27,594 bases of DNA from an uncultured Muribaculaceae bacterium (lineage in GTDB: Bacteria > Bacteroidota > Bacteroidia > Bacteroidales > Muribaculaceae): the NCBI GenBank assembly GCA_910578365.1, contig CAJTRC010000031.1, forward strand, positions 1-27,594, written 5' to 3'. The notes under the pieces are model-generated. The model ran no database searches. It saw nothing but the letters and a program-made list of their open reading frames with translations, and was not told the origin of the DNA. A program made the position numbers and the translations under genes. Shown here piece after piece: positions 15,280 through 23,477 of the stretch (position 1 is the stretch's first letter; every line of letters starts with the position of its first letter).

Positions 15280-15360
15280 CTATTTATTTATGAGAGCCTC
15301 ATTATCCAGTATCACTACTCGATAGTAAGGACGAGGGATGCTGTGATACATTACTTTCAT
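15280..15360 (-). CDS. Possible 26-aa small protein before a terminator
   Basis: On the minus strand ATG at 15360 opens MKVMYHSIPRPYY followed by RVVILDNEALINK and a TAG at 15280. The stop is 12 nt from a rho-independent terminator, as for a real last gene. The composition (a YYRVVIL core with a charged tail) looks protein-like, and the upstream bases are A/T-rich like other starts here. It lies 79 nt after recQ. No family is recognised and no TAnnTTTG box is seen just upstream, so it would be expressed with recJ-recQ. Confidence 0.4.
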   Translation of the reverse strand: MKVMYHSIPRPYYRVVILDNEALINK

Positions 15361-15439
15361 AATCTATTACTATAACACTACCCCGGCCCGTTTCTATCTT
15401 GAAATTGATATAAAAGTGGCTCTGCGTGGTTTAAAATAT

Positions 15440-17353
15440 CTAAATTTCAGTTATATAAATACGCATGGCCCTCAACTCCACGCAGCCACGATCGGCAAGC
15501 CGCCGCAACAGTTCCACCGCCTCGTCGCTGCGGCTGCGGTAGCGTTCGGCAAATGCCGTCAGACTCACGCCCTGCCCACAGGCAGCTACCACCGCACGTA
15601 CATCGGCCAACACGGCTTCTTCGTTGAGTGGTTCAGGGCTGTGCCAGCGCCTGTATTCGTCACGGCAATAGTCGCAACGGCCGCACTCGGCCGCATCGCT
15701 CTCGCCGAAGTAGCGCAACATGTCGCGCACACGGCAACCGCCGTCGCCGAATGCGAATGCCTTGATACTCTCCATGCGCGCCCGGGCCCGCTCAAGCCGG
15801 TGCTCATACACTGCCAGCGGCAACGATATGTAGCGGGGCAGCTGCCGGCGCTGAGTGTAGCATATATAAGGTTCGAGGCGCCGCGGCACATAGTGCAGCA
15901 CATGCATGCGGCTGAGTGTGAGCAGCGACTCGTACACCCGCTCGGTGCCAAGACCGCAGTCGCGCGCCATGCGCTCCTCGCTAATGTTCACATAGTCGGC
16001 AAAGAGGCCGGGATAACTGCGCAACAGGCACTGAAACACTGCGTCGGTGTCGCTGTCGAGCTCGAGCGAGTAAAATTCGCGCTTGTCGGCGAGTATCATC
16101 ACACGCGCCATGGATGCGTTGTCGTCGACATACTCCAGATAGCCGGCAAGAGTAAGTATGCCCAGGGCGCTGTGTACACGCGCCGGCTGAAAATGGTTTA
16201 GGGCACAGAATTTTTCGATATTGAAGTCGTAAACCTGCTGAAAACCGCCATCGACGGCCACTCCGAGCCACACGCCTATACGGTCATAGATTTTCACTAT
16301 GTCTTCTTTTGGCGGAAAGGCATCGGCCAGACGGCGCCCCAGCAGGGCCTTGTCGGCCCCCGATACCAGCAATACCGCGTATGAGTCCTTACCGTCGCGG
16401 CCTGCGCGGCCTGCTTCCTGATAGTATTCCTCAAGCGATGACGGCAAATCGTAATGAATCACAGTGCGGACATCGGGCTTGTCTATACCCATGCCAAAGG
16501 CGTTGGTGGCCACAATCACACGCGTAGCACCGCTTTTCCAGTCGTTCTGACGCGCGTTCTTGTCTTCGGGCAGCAGACCTGCATGGTAATAGTCGGCGCT
16601 GATGCCGGCGGCCTGAAGCACTCCGGCCAGTTCGCGCGTGCGCTTGCGCGAGCGTACATATACTATTGCGCTGCCCTGCGTGTTGTTGAGAATCTTCAGC
16701 ATGGTTTCCTCCTTGTGCTCGCCCCGGCGCACCAGATAGCTGATGTTGTTGCGGCTGAAACTGAGCGAAAACAAGGCCGGCGAGCGCATTTGGAGTTTTT
16801 CGCTGATGTCGCGCACCACCTCGGGGGTGGCCGAAGCTGTCAGAGCCAGCATCACGGCATCGGGGAATTCCTTGCGCAGGTCGGCTATTTTAAGATAGTT
16901 AGGCCGGAAATCATAGCCCCACTGCGATATACAGTGGGCCTCGTCGACAACTATCATCGACAGTTGCCACTGGCGCAGCTCGCCTATGAAACTGCTGCGC
17001 TGCAGGCGCTCGGGCGACACATACACCAGATTTGTCTTGCCCAGACGGGCGCGGTCGAAGGCAAGCTGCTGCTCGGGGCGACTGAGTCCGGAGTGGATAC
17101 ATACAGCCATAATGCCCCGCCGCCGAAGATTGTCGACCTGGTCTTTCATCAGCGATATAAGCGGAGTCACCACCAGTGTCACACCCGGCATAAGCAAGGC
17201 AGGCACCTGAAAGGTGATACTTTTACCGCCGCCGGTAGGAAGCAGACCAATAGTGTCGCGGCCCGACATCACCGACTCTATAATCTCGAGCTGTCGGGGT
17301 CTGAACGAAGTGTAGCCCCAGTAGCGGCCGAGTATGTCCGCGGGCGAACTCAC
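15440..17353 (-). CDS. recQ: RecQ-family ATP-dependent DNA helicase
   Basis: A 637-aa superfamily 2, 3'-5' DNA helicase for recombination and fork repair. Walker A is LPTGGGKS (38-45), motif II is DEAH (137-140) followed by CISQWGYDFRP (RecQ aromatic loop), and motif VI is YQEAGRAGRDG. The RQC zinc site is C540, C557, C560 and C563 (CGRCDYC). The sequence ends in a winged-helix-like region without a clear HRDC domain. The start is GTG at 17353, chosen because it overlaps the recJ stop (GTGA) and leaves a complete N-terminus. It forms an operon with recJ, matching their joint action in RecF-type repair. Confidence 0.93.
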   Translation of the reverse strand: MSSPADILGRYWGYTSFRPRQLEIIESVMSGRDTIGLLPTGGGKSITFQVPALLMPGVTLVVTPLISLMKDQVDNLRRRGIMAVCIHSGLSRPEQQLAFDRARLGKTNLVYVSPERLQRSSFIGELRQWQLSMIVVDEAHCISQWGYDFRPNYLKIADLRKEFPDAVMLALTASATPEVVRDISEKLQMRSPALFSLSFSRNNISYLVRRGEHKEETMLKILNNTQGSAIVYVRSRKRTRELAGVLQAAGISADYYHAGLLPEDKNARQNDWKSGATRVIVATNAFGMGIDKPDVRTVIHYDLPSSLEEYYQEAGRAGRDGKDSYAVLLVSGADKALLGRRLADAFPPKEDIVKIYDRIGVWLGVAVDGGFQQVYDFNIEKFCALNHFQPARVHSALGILTLAGYLEYVDDNASMARVMILADKREFYSLELDSDTDAVFQCLLRSYPGLFADYVNISEERMARDCGLGTERVYESLLTLSRMHVLHYVPRRLEPYICYTQRRQLPRYISLPLAVYEHRLERARARMESIKAFAFGDGGCRVRDMLRYFGESDAAECGRCDYCRDEYRRWHSPEPLNEEAVLADVRAVVAACGQGVSLTAFAERYRSRSDEAVELLRRLADRGCVELRAMRIYITEI

Positions 17354-19077
17354 TTGCGGGTGTGAATCTGCTTTACCTGCAGCTGCAGCGACGATACTGC
17401 GTTGCGGTGACGGTTCTCCTCTATGGTAAAGCAGATGTCGAATGGCTTGCCGGAGTGGATGTACTCGAAGTGTTGGGCCATGTTGAAGGCTATGGCGCTT
17501 ATGACCTTGCCCGAGGTGTCGTCGACAAGGTCGAGCTTTATATGCTCCAGCTGCTTGCCCACGAGCTTGCTGCTGCCGAAGTCACGCACATTGCGGGCGC
17601 AGAACACCGGCTTCTGGTTGCCGGGACCAAATGGATTGAACAGCCGCAGAGTAGACACAAATTCGGGTGTAATCTGCGAGAAAGTAAGCAAAGCGTCGAT
17701 GTCGATCTGCGGTGTCAGCTGCTCCGGAGTGATATTATTGGCTACATACTCCTCGAAGCGACGTGTAAACTCGGGTATGTTCTCCTCCTTGAGCGACAGT
17801 CCTACGGCATAGGCGTGGCCGCCGAAATTCTCAAGCAGGTCGCGGGCCGAGTCCACGGCCTTATAGATGTCGAATCCCTGCACCGAACGCGACGAACCGG
17901 TGGCCAGACCGTTGGTAAGAGTCAGCACCACCGAGGGTTTGTAGTAAAGTTCGGTAAGGCGCGAGGCCACAATTCCGATGATGCCCTTGTGCCAGTCTTT
18001 GTTATAAATCACAATTGACTTTTTGGGCGAGTGCATTTCGCCGCGTGCCTCAAGAATGGCGTTTGCCTCGTCGGTAATCCGCTTGTCCAATTCCTTACGG
18101 TCCTTATTGTACTGGTCGATGGCAAGCGACCGGGAGTTGGCATCCTTGCTGTCGCGCGCCACAAGCAGTTCAACAGCCTCACGACCGCTCTGCATGCGGC
18201 CCGAAGCATTGATACGAGGCCCGATTTTGAATATCACATCGCTTATACTCAGCTCTTTTCCACCCATGCCGCAGGTACGGATTATAGCCCGCAGACCCAT
18301 GTTCGGGTTTGTATTGAGGCGTTTGAGCCCCACATATGCCATCACGCGGTTTTCATCGACCATAGGCACTATGTCGGCAGCTATGCTCACGGCCACAAGG
18401 TCGAGCATGCCTTCGAGTTCGGCGGTGCCGATACCGTTGCTAATCGAGAATGCCTGCATAAACTTATAACCTACTCCACAACCCGACAGATGCGGGCACG
18501 GATAGGTACTGCCTTCGAGCTTCGGGTTCAGTATAGCTACGGCCGGAGGCAATTCGTCGTCGGGCACATGATGGTCGCAGATAATAAAGTCGATGCCTCG
18601 CGACTTTGCGTATTTGATTTCGTCGATAGCCTTTATGCCGCAGTCGAGTATGATAATAAGCTTCACACCGGACTCGGCCGCGGCGTCGATACTTTTCTGC
18701 GATATGCCATAGCCCTCGTCGTAACGCGTGGGTATATAGTAATCGATTTCAGAATAGAAATTCTGAAGGTAGCGGTACACCAGAGCCACCGCAGTAGTGC
18801 CGTCGACATCATAGTCGCCGTACACCATTATTTTTTCTTTAGCCCCCATTGCCTTGTTCAGGCGGTCTACAGCCTTGTCCATGTCGGGCATCAGAAACGG
18901 GTCGTGCAAATCACGCAGCGACGGATGAAAAAATTTCTCCGCCTCCGCAATCGAGGTAATGCCGCGCTGGACAAGCAGTTCGCTAATGGGCTCACAGCTT
19001 GAAAAGCGTCGTGCCAGCTCGTTTTCGAGTTTCTGTTCTTCTGTAGTAAGGGGTAAATAATTCCATTTACCTGTCAT
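17350..19077 (-). CDS. recJ: Single-stranded-DNA-specific exonuclease RecJ
   Basis: A 575-aa 5'-3' ssDNA exonuclease. DHH phosphoesterase motifs are visible: GDYDVDG (87-93), LDCG (144-147) and CDHHVPDDE with DHH at 168-170. SISDVIFKIGPRINASGRM is the conserved linker segment. In the DHHA1 domain GGHAYAVG replaces the commoner GGHxxAAG. The C-terminal OB-fold covers the last 110 or so residues. Length is normal for the family. The ATG is at 19077. A TATTTTTG box at 19211-19218 (minus) is a weak promoter candidate but overlaps the upstream terminator. The GTGA overlap couples translation to recQ. Confidence 0.95.
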   Translation of the reverse strand: MTGKWNYLPLTTEEQKLENELARRFSSCEPISELLVQRGITSIAEAEKFFHPSLRDLHDPFLMPDMDKAVDRLNKAMGAKEKIMVYGDYDVDGTTAVALVYRYLQNFYSEIDYYIPTRYDEGYGISQKSIDAAAESGVKLIIILDCGIKAIDEIKYAKSRGIDFIICDHHVPDDELPPAVAILNPKLEGSTYPCPHLSGCGVGYKFMQAFSISNGIGTAELEGMLDLVAVSIAADIVPMVDENRVMAYVGLKRLNTNPNMGLRAIIRTCGMGGKELSISDVIFKIGPRINASGRMQSGREAVELLVARDSKDANSRSLAIDQYNKDRKELDKRITDEANAILEARGEMHSPKKSIVIYNKDWHKGIIGIVASRLTELYYKPSVVLTLTNGLATGSSRSVQGFDIYKAVDSARDLLENFGGHAYAVGLSLKEENIPEFTRRFEEYVANNITPEQLTPQIDIDALLTFSQITPEFVSTLRLFNPFGPGNQKPVFCARNVRDFGSSKLVGKQLEHIKLDLVDDTSGKVISAIAFNMAQHFEYIHSGKPFDICFTIEENRHRNAVSSLQLQVKQIHTRK

Positions 19078-19215
19078 TTATGTTGTTCTTTTTTTAGCTG
19101 GATAGCACACTCCTGACAGTTGTGGAGTTAAGAGGAGTTAAAAACGCTGTTTATGGCGATAGACTGTCGGGCGTGTAAAAGCGGCAAGTACCTTCGCCTG
19201 CTTCAATATGCAAAA

Positions 19216-19246
19216 ATAGCCAAAATAATTCAATTATCTTGGCTAT
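19216..19246 (-). terminator. Terminator of the C11 peptidase-MscS operon
   Basis: Arms 19216-19230 and 19232-19246 pair over 15 bp, with one G-U in minus-strand RNA (ATAGCCAAGATAATT / AATTATTTTGGCTAT), followed by TTTTG. The one-base apex implies a 3-5 nt real loop. It lies 24 nt past the mscS-like stop. Confidence 0.8.
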
Positions 19247-19270
19247 TTAAACTTATTTAATACTTAATTT

Positions 19271-20407
19271 CTACTGTCTGCTCAGATGCACATCCATCTG
19301 CGGGAAGGGGAAGCTGATTCCGGCCTTCGGCAGCTCGTTGTATATCTGTTCGTTGACCTGGTAATATACATCCCAGTAAAATTCGGTGCGTGTCCATGCA
19401 CGGACTTTCAGCACCACGGCGCTGTCGGCAAGCTGGTCGACCACCACTACCGGTCGGCGCTCCACACGTGGCACGCGGCGCCGCAGGCGTATCACGCGGT
19501 CGCTCTCTTTCTGCTCGGCTTTCTTCTTCCGGCTCATGAACATGCGGCGGTACCACGGCAATTCCGGCACCGGAATACTCTCGGCATTCTGTTGGCGCGG
19601 ACGGCGCTCGTCGGCCATATTATCGCCCTCTCCCATAGCGGCTCGCCGGCGTCGCTCCTGCTCTCCGGCCCGTTGCAGCCGGTCTTCCTCGATATAGCGC
19701 TTGACCACACGCGGGTCGGCCTCAAGCAGTTCGAGAATGCGCTTGCGGGCATCCTCGACATTGTCGCCGTAACTGATTCCCACCGACCAGTCGACACGCC
19801 TGTAATCCTCGCGCGACCAGTTGTTGACCGAACCCGTCGACAGTCCGCCGTTGGGTATTATTATGGCCTTGTTGTCGTAGGTGGTGATGATGGTGTGGAA
19901 TATCTGTATTTCCTTGACCGTGCCTGCAAAGCCCTGGGCTTCGATATAGTCGCCCACCTTATAGGGCTTCAGCAGCAGTATCAGCACTCCGCCTGCAAAG
20001 TTCTGCAAGGTGCCGCTCAGAGCCATACCGATGGCCACACCGGCCGAGGCAAACAGCGCTATGAACGATGATGTTTCTATGCCCAGAATACCTATGACAG
20101 TAACGATGAGGATAAAGAACAGCAGCATCTTGACCATACTCAGCACAAAGGTGGTGAGCGAGCGGTCGACATTTCGGCGGTGAAGTATCACGCTCAGCAG
20201 GTTGTAGAGCTTTTTGATTACGAATTTGCCGGCATAGAAAACCACTATGGCTATGGCCAGATTTATTGCAAAGGTAGTCACCGAGCTGATAAATTTGTCG
20301 AGAAGGTCGTCGAGCGGCATCGACTTGAGCATCGCCACTTCCTGTTTGACGCTTGGTATGCTGTCGGGAATCTGCGCCGGGGCTACCGGTATCTGTAATG
20401 GTTTCAT
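19271..20407 (-). CDS. MscS-family mechanosensitive channel with charged insert
   Basis: A 378-aa small-conductance mechanosensitive channel that releases osmolytes on hypo-osmotic shock. TM helices are near 43-63 and 86-108. The pore helix region SSFIALFASAGVAIGMALSG leads into TLQNFAGGVLILLLKPYKVGDYIE (114-156), the MscS signature. The beta domain follows with IIIPNGGLSTGSVNNWS. Residues about 238-318 are a charged, Arg/Lys/Glu-rich insertion that splits the C-terminal alpha/beta domain between DPRVVK and VVVDQLADSAVVLKVRAW. It follows the C11 peptidase gene by 24 nt and is followed by a terminator. Confidence 0.92.
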   Translation of the reverse strand: MKPLQIPVAPAQIPDSIPSVKQEVAMLKSMPLDDLLDKFISSVTTFAINLAIAIVVFYAGKFVIKKLYNLLSVILHRRNVDRSLTTFVLSMVKMLLFFILIVTVIGILGIETSSFIALFASAGVAIGMALSGTLQNFAGGVLILLLKPYKVGDYIEAQGFAGTVKEIQIFHTIITTYDNKAIIIPNGGLSTGSVNNWSREDYRRVDWSVGISYGDNVEDARKRILELLEADPRVVKRYIEEDRLQRAGEQERRRRAAMGEGDNMADERRPRQQNAESIPVPELPWYRRMFMSRKKKAEQKESDRVIRLRRRVPRVERRPVVVVDQLADSAVVLKVRAWTRTEFYWDVYYQVNEQIYNELPKAGISFPFPQMDVHLSRQ

Positions 20408-20431
20408 TTGTCTGTTTTATGTCTGTGTAGG

Positions 20432-21592
20432 TCAGTCGGTGAGCAGCTCCGATGCCACATCGCTGAACCACGATGTGGTGTCGTAGCCTTTGATACGGCT
20501 TTGAGCCTCGTTTTCAAAAATATATGTTGTGAGTCCGCAATGCGATTCTATAGCCAGCCGGTTCCATAGGAAAGGCGTAGCGGCCTCATATAACACAGCT
20601 TCGTCCATGAACCGGCGGAACTCGGCCAACAGGGCATCATCAGAACCAAGTGCCTCTACATAGTGGCCAAGGTCGAAGTGATAACAACGGCTTTCGGTCA
20701 TATAGCGCTGAGGCTCGTAACCTGCAGGCCATGGATCGGAGGCACCGCTGTAGATGTCGCGCACTACAGCGGCCAGACCGTCAAGAGCGGCGGTATTGAT
20801 TACAGACATGGTACAGGTGCGGTTGACGCCGAATTCTCCATCGTAAAGTTCAAAGGTATTGCGGGCAGCAGTCAGAAGGTCGGCCTCAGGTGCGAAAAAG
20901 CAGCGTATGTTGCGATTGTACGGCATGCCGTTCGACGGCAGTTCCGACGGACTGCCCACAATCAACGGCGTGGCGCGACGCAGTTCGTAGGCAACCTCCA
21001 CCGAACCCATATAGCAGCAATCGAAGTACACAAAGCCGAAGTTCTGCCCCTGAAGCGTGCGGGCAAGGGTGGTCAAATTCATTTTCTGCCCCTTGTCGAA
21101 ACCGAAAGCCAGCGGAGCTACCATTTCGCCGGCATTGTCGAGCTCATCATCAATACCATCCTGCAGCCAGCCGCTGGCATGACTCCAGAGTACCAGGCCA
21201 TATTCGTCGGCCGGAGCCACTCTGCGCATATCGTCGAACACAGCTCGCATGCGCACACTGCTCACCGATGAAGTTTCGCTGTCGTACATAGCCAGGGTAT
21301 CGATGCCGGAGGCCGTGACTTCTTTCAGCACCGGGTCGCCGGACGGTGGCACATGATACACCAGCAGACGGCCGTCGGTAATGTCACCCGCCTTGGCTGC
21401 CTGCTGCATCTCGGCAAGGTCGGACTCGTCGAAACGGCCCGTACCCAAATTGTTCGACGCCACCATATAAACCAGCACGGTGCGGTTTACCGGCAGCACA
21501 GGTGCGGAGGCCGGCTCCTCATGGCACGCCGCCAACAGCATCACCACCGAGCATATAATCAGTTGATATCTAAAGAGCTTAAATAATTTCAC
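20432..21592 (-). CDS. Clostripain-family (C11) cysteine peptidase lipoprotein
   Basis: A 386-aa predicted surface or periplasmic lipoprotein with lipobox LAAC (Cys23). The catalytic His138 is in LWSHASGW and the nucleophile Cys193 in FDCCYMG, matching the C11 pattern in which DxCxMG follows a strand. TVLVYMVASNNL (38-49) is the family's first core strand. C11 enzymes usually cut after Arg or Lys. The start is GTG at 21592; the only in-frame ATG (residue 18) would remove most of the signal peptide. The promoter box lies 5 nt upstream of the GTG, implying a leaderless or nearly leaderless mRNA. It is co-transcribed with the MscS gene. Confidence 0.88.
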   Translation of the reverse strand: MKLFKLFRYQLIICSVVMLLAACHEEPASAPVLPVNRTVLVYMVASNNLGTGRFDESDLAEMQQAAKAGDITDGRLLVYHVPPSGDPVLKEVTASGIDTLAMYDSETSSVSSVRMRAVFDDMRRVAPADEYGLVLWSHASGWLQDGIDDELDNAGEMVAPLAFGFDKGQKMNLTTLARTLQGQNFGFVYFDCCYMGSVEVAYELRRATPLIVGSPSELPSNGMPYNRNIRCFFAPEADLLTAARNTFELYDGEFGVNRTCTMSVINTAALDGLAAVVRDIYSGASDPWPAGYEPQRYMTESRCYHFDLGHYVEALGSDDALLAEFRRFMDEAVLYEAATPFLWNRLAIESHCGLTTYIFENEAQSRIKGYDTTSWFSDVASELLTD

Positions 21593-21596
21593 AATA

Positions 21597-21604
21597 CAAA
21601 GTTA
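21597..21604 (-). promoter_or_regulatory. C11 peptidase promoter -7 box
   Basis: Minus-strand TAACTTTG, an exact TAnnTTTG match, lies only 4 nt from the GTG start at 21592. If it is used, transcription begins at or within a few bases of the start codon. Confidence 0.6.
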
Positions 21605-21637
21605 GCAATTATGCCACATTTTTCCAATCATTTTAAC

Positions 21638-21645
21638 TAATTTTG
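21638..21645 (+). promoter_or_regulatory. queA promoter -7 box
   Basis: Plus-strand TAATTTTG fits TAnnTTTG, 24 nt upstream of the queA ATG. No good TTTG is seen at -33. It is divergent from the C11 peptidase promoter, about 40 bp away. Confidence 0.55.
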
Positions 21646-21669
21646 TAGCCTCATTCATTTCAAACACTT

Positions 21670-22899
21670 ATGACACCACAGCAAATCAATATATCCGACT
21701 ATAATTACCCCCTGCCTCAGGAACGCATAGCCCTGCACCCGCTGCCCGACCGGGCGGCCTGCCGCCTGCTGCACCGCAAAACCGACGGCGACATCAGCGA
21801 CCTTGTATTCCGCCAGCTGCCGGAGGTGCTGCCGCCCGATGCCGTGCTGGTGTACAACAACACCCGTGTAATCAATGCCCGACTGCATTTCCGAAAAGCT
21901 TCCGGCGCGGCTATAGAGATATTCTGCCTCGAACCCTACAGCCCTGCCGACTACGAGCGCTGTTTCGCTGCCACTTCGGCCTGCAGCTGGCTGTGCTTTG
22001 TAGGCAACAGCAAACGATGGCGCGAAGGCATACTCGAACTCCCCTGCCCTACCCTGGGCACCACGCTCAAAGCCGAGCGACGCATGAAAGTCGACAACGC
22101 TTCGGTGATTGACTTCAGCTGGGACAACCCGCAGGTAACATTCTCGCAGCTTATCGACGCGCTGGGCGAGATACCGGTACCTCCGTACCTCAACCGTGCC
22201 TCGGAGGAAAGCGACACCCACGACTATCAGACTGTCTACAGCCGCATCGAAGGCTCCGTGGCCGCTCCCACCGCCGGACTGCACTTCACACCCGAAATCC
22301 TATCGCAAATTTCAGAGCGCGGCATACCGCGCCTCGAAGTAACCCTGCACGTAGGCGCAGGGACATTTCAGCCCGTGAAGTCCGACACCGTAGGAGATCA
22401 CACCATGCACAGCGAATTCATTGCCGTAAACCGCGCCACCATCGAAGCCCTGGCAACCACCAACCGCCCCATATACGCAGTAGGCACCACCACCGTACGC
22501 ACTCTCGAAAGCCTCTACCACATAGGCTGCCTGATTAAAAGCGGCAAATGGCAGGGCGAAGTCCCGCAGTGGTACCCCTACAGCGCCGAACACCCGCATC
22601 TGACCCTCGGACAGTCGCTCGACGCCATTCTGCGGCATCTTGCCGACAGCGGCAGCGACAAACTCATTGCGGCCACACGCATAATCATAGCCCCCGGATA
22701 CGACTACAAAGTAGTAAGCGGACTGATAACCAACTTCCATCAGCCACAGTCCACCCTGCTGCTACTGGTTTCGGCCATGATTGGCGATGACTGGCGCCGC
22801 GTCTACGACCATGCGTTGGAGTCAGATTATAGATTTTTAAGTTATGGTGACGCATGCTTATTTGAAAAAAAAATTGGCAGATTAAAAAATAATCACTAA
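21670..22899 (+). CDS. queA: S-adenosylmethionine:tRNA ribosyltransferase-isomerase
   Basis: A 409-aa enzyme that moves the ribosyl part of SAM onto preQ1 in tRNA to form epoxyqueuosine. Family motifs in order: YPLPQERIALHP, VLVYNNTRVINARL, GEIPVPPYLNR (about 168-178), the signature YQTVYSRIEGSVAAPTAGLHFT (about 188-209), LHVGAGTFQPVK, and a C-terminal TNFHQPQSTLLLLVSA. It is about 50 residues longer than the E. coli enzyme, as in other Bacteroidetes. The ATG at 21670 follows a TAATTTTG box. Its TAA stop forms part of the tRNA-Pro promoter. Confidence 0.95.
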   Translation: MTPQQINISDYNYPLPQERIALHPLPDRAACRLLHRKTDGDISDLVFRQLPEVLPPDAVLVYNNTRVINARLHFRKASGAAIEIFCLEPYSPADYERCFAATSACSWLCFVGNSKRWREGILELPCPTLGTTLKAERRMKVDNASVIDFSWDNPQVTFSQLIDALGEIPVPPYLNRASEESDTHDYQTVYSRIEGSVAAPTAGLHFTPEILSQISERGIPRLEVTLHVGAGTFQPVKSDTVGDHTMHSEFIAVNRATIEALATTNRPIYAVGTTTVRTLESLYHIGCLIKSGKWQGEVPQWYPYSAEHPHLTLGQSLDAILRHLADSGSDKLIAATRIIIAPGYDYKVVSGLITNFHQPQSTLLLLVSAMIGDDWRRVYDHALESDYRFLSYGDACLFEKKIGRLKNNH

Positions 22900-22904
22900 C
22901 TTTG
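22874..22904 (+). promoter_or_regulatory. tRNA-Pro promoter
   Basis: TTG at 22874-22876, 20 nt, then TAACTTTG at 22897-22904, a near-perfect Bacteroidetes promoter. The first three bases of the -7 box are the queA stop codon. The tRNA begins 14 nt further on. Confidence 0.8.
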
Positions 22905-22918
22905 CACTCGCAAACGTT

Positions 22919-22992
22919 CGGGGCGTAGCGCAGTCCGGTAGCGCACCTGGTTTGGGACCAGGTGGTCGCAGGTTCGAATCCTGTCACCCCGA
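22919..22992 (+). tRNA. tRNA-Pro (anticodon TGG)
   Basis: A 74-nt cloverleaf. The acceptor is CGGGGCG/CACCCCG with one C-A mismatch and discriminator A. The D-arm stem is GCGC/GCGC. The anticodon stem CCTGG/CCAGG has loop TTTGGGA. The T-arm is GCAGG-TTCGAAT-CCTGT. The 3' CCA is not encoded. It has its own promoter and a strong terminator. Confidence 0.96.
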
Positions 22993-23002
22993 CAACAAAT
23001 TA

Positions 23003-23045
23003 AAGCCTTGAAAATTAGGTAGATAACCAATAATTTTCAAGGCTT
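23003..23045 (+). terminator. tRNA-Pro terminator
   Basis: Perfect 15-bp stem (23003-23017 AAGCCTTGAAAATTA with 23031-23045) and a 13-nt loop, followed by ATTTTATG. It is 11 nt past the tRNA. The A/T-rich base and T-run in both directions could also make it bidirectional. Confidence 0.85.
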
Positions 23046-23277
23046 ATTTTATGCTTGTTTGTAATAATTAAGCATTACTACGGCGCATTAATAGCTGTTT
23101 GGTTAGGTAAAGTCAAGCAAATCAAGTTTGATTTATGCAAGAAATGAGTCTTGACTCTGAAGAATACCAACAAAGTACTTCCGACGGATTTTCGCAAGAA
23201 GCGTAAGACTCCAAGCTCTCAGACCGATAAGACCGATAAATCGAGTACGAAAATCAAAATATGTCAGAAATTTGTTG
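23046..23277. other. Noncoding stretch after tRNA-Pro with short repeats
   Basis: No gene is supported. It holds an inverted repeat (AAATCAA-GT-TTGATTT near 23120), a small hairpin GAGTC-TTG-ACTC, and a tandem pair of AGACCGATA at 23221-23238. An ATG-less open frame of about 42 codons (LPTDFRKKRKTPSSQTDK) and a 23-codon ATG frame overlap each other in different frames. It may be decayed coding sequence. Confidence 0.4.
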
Positions 23278-23285
23278 TAACTTTG
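23278..23285 (+). promoter_or_regulatory. -7 box for the small ORF-Crp unit
   Basis: TAACTTTG, an exact TAnnTTTG match, 31 nt upstream of the ATG at 23317. No clear TTTG is seen about 20 nt above it. Confidence 0.55.
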
Positions 23286-23316
23286 TAATCAGATAAGCAC
23301 AAAGGATATCAACATT

Positions 23317-23466
23317 ATGGCAATACCTATAAAAGCAGCCCCTATTCTTTCCAGAGAAATCGCCGATGATTTCGTGCGGAAGGCAGAAGAGCGTGAGAAG
23401 AAGTTTTACAACATTCCTGAAACTGAAGGCCTGCGTACCCATATGTTCTATTTCGATTTGTTGTAG
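23317..23466 (+). CDS. Small ORF (49 aa) ahead of the Crp/Fnr regulator
   Basis: It starts ATG and reads MAIPIKAAPILSREIADDFV, a helical charged run with RKAEEREKKF, and a less natural tail ending MFYFDLL. It has its own promoter box 31 nt upstream and ends 11 nt before the Crp/Fnr ATG, so the two would be co-transcribed. The N-terminus resembles short Bacteroidales proteins that open with IPIK-x-x-P-x-L and often occur near toxin-antitoxin genes, but I recognise no defined family. The tail after residue 30 may be out of the ancestral frame, so this could be a truncated gene. Confidence 0.5.
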   Translation: MAIPIKAAPILSREIADDFVRKAEEREKKFYNIPETEGLRTHMFYFDLL

Positions 23467-23477
23467 CTTAATTTAGT

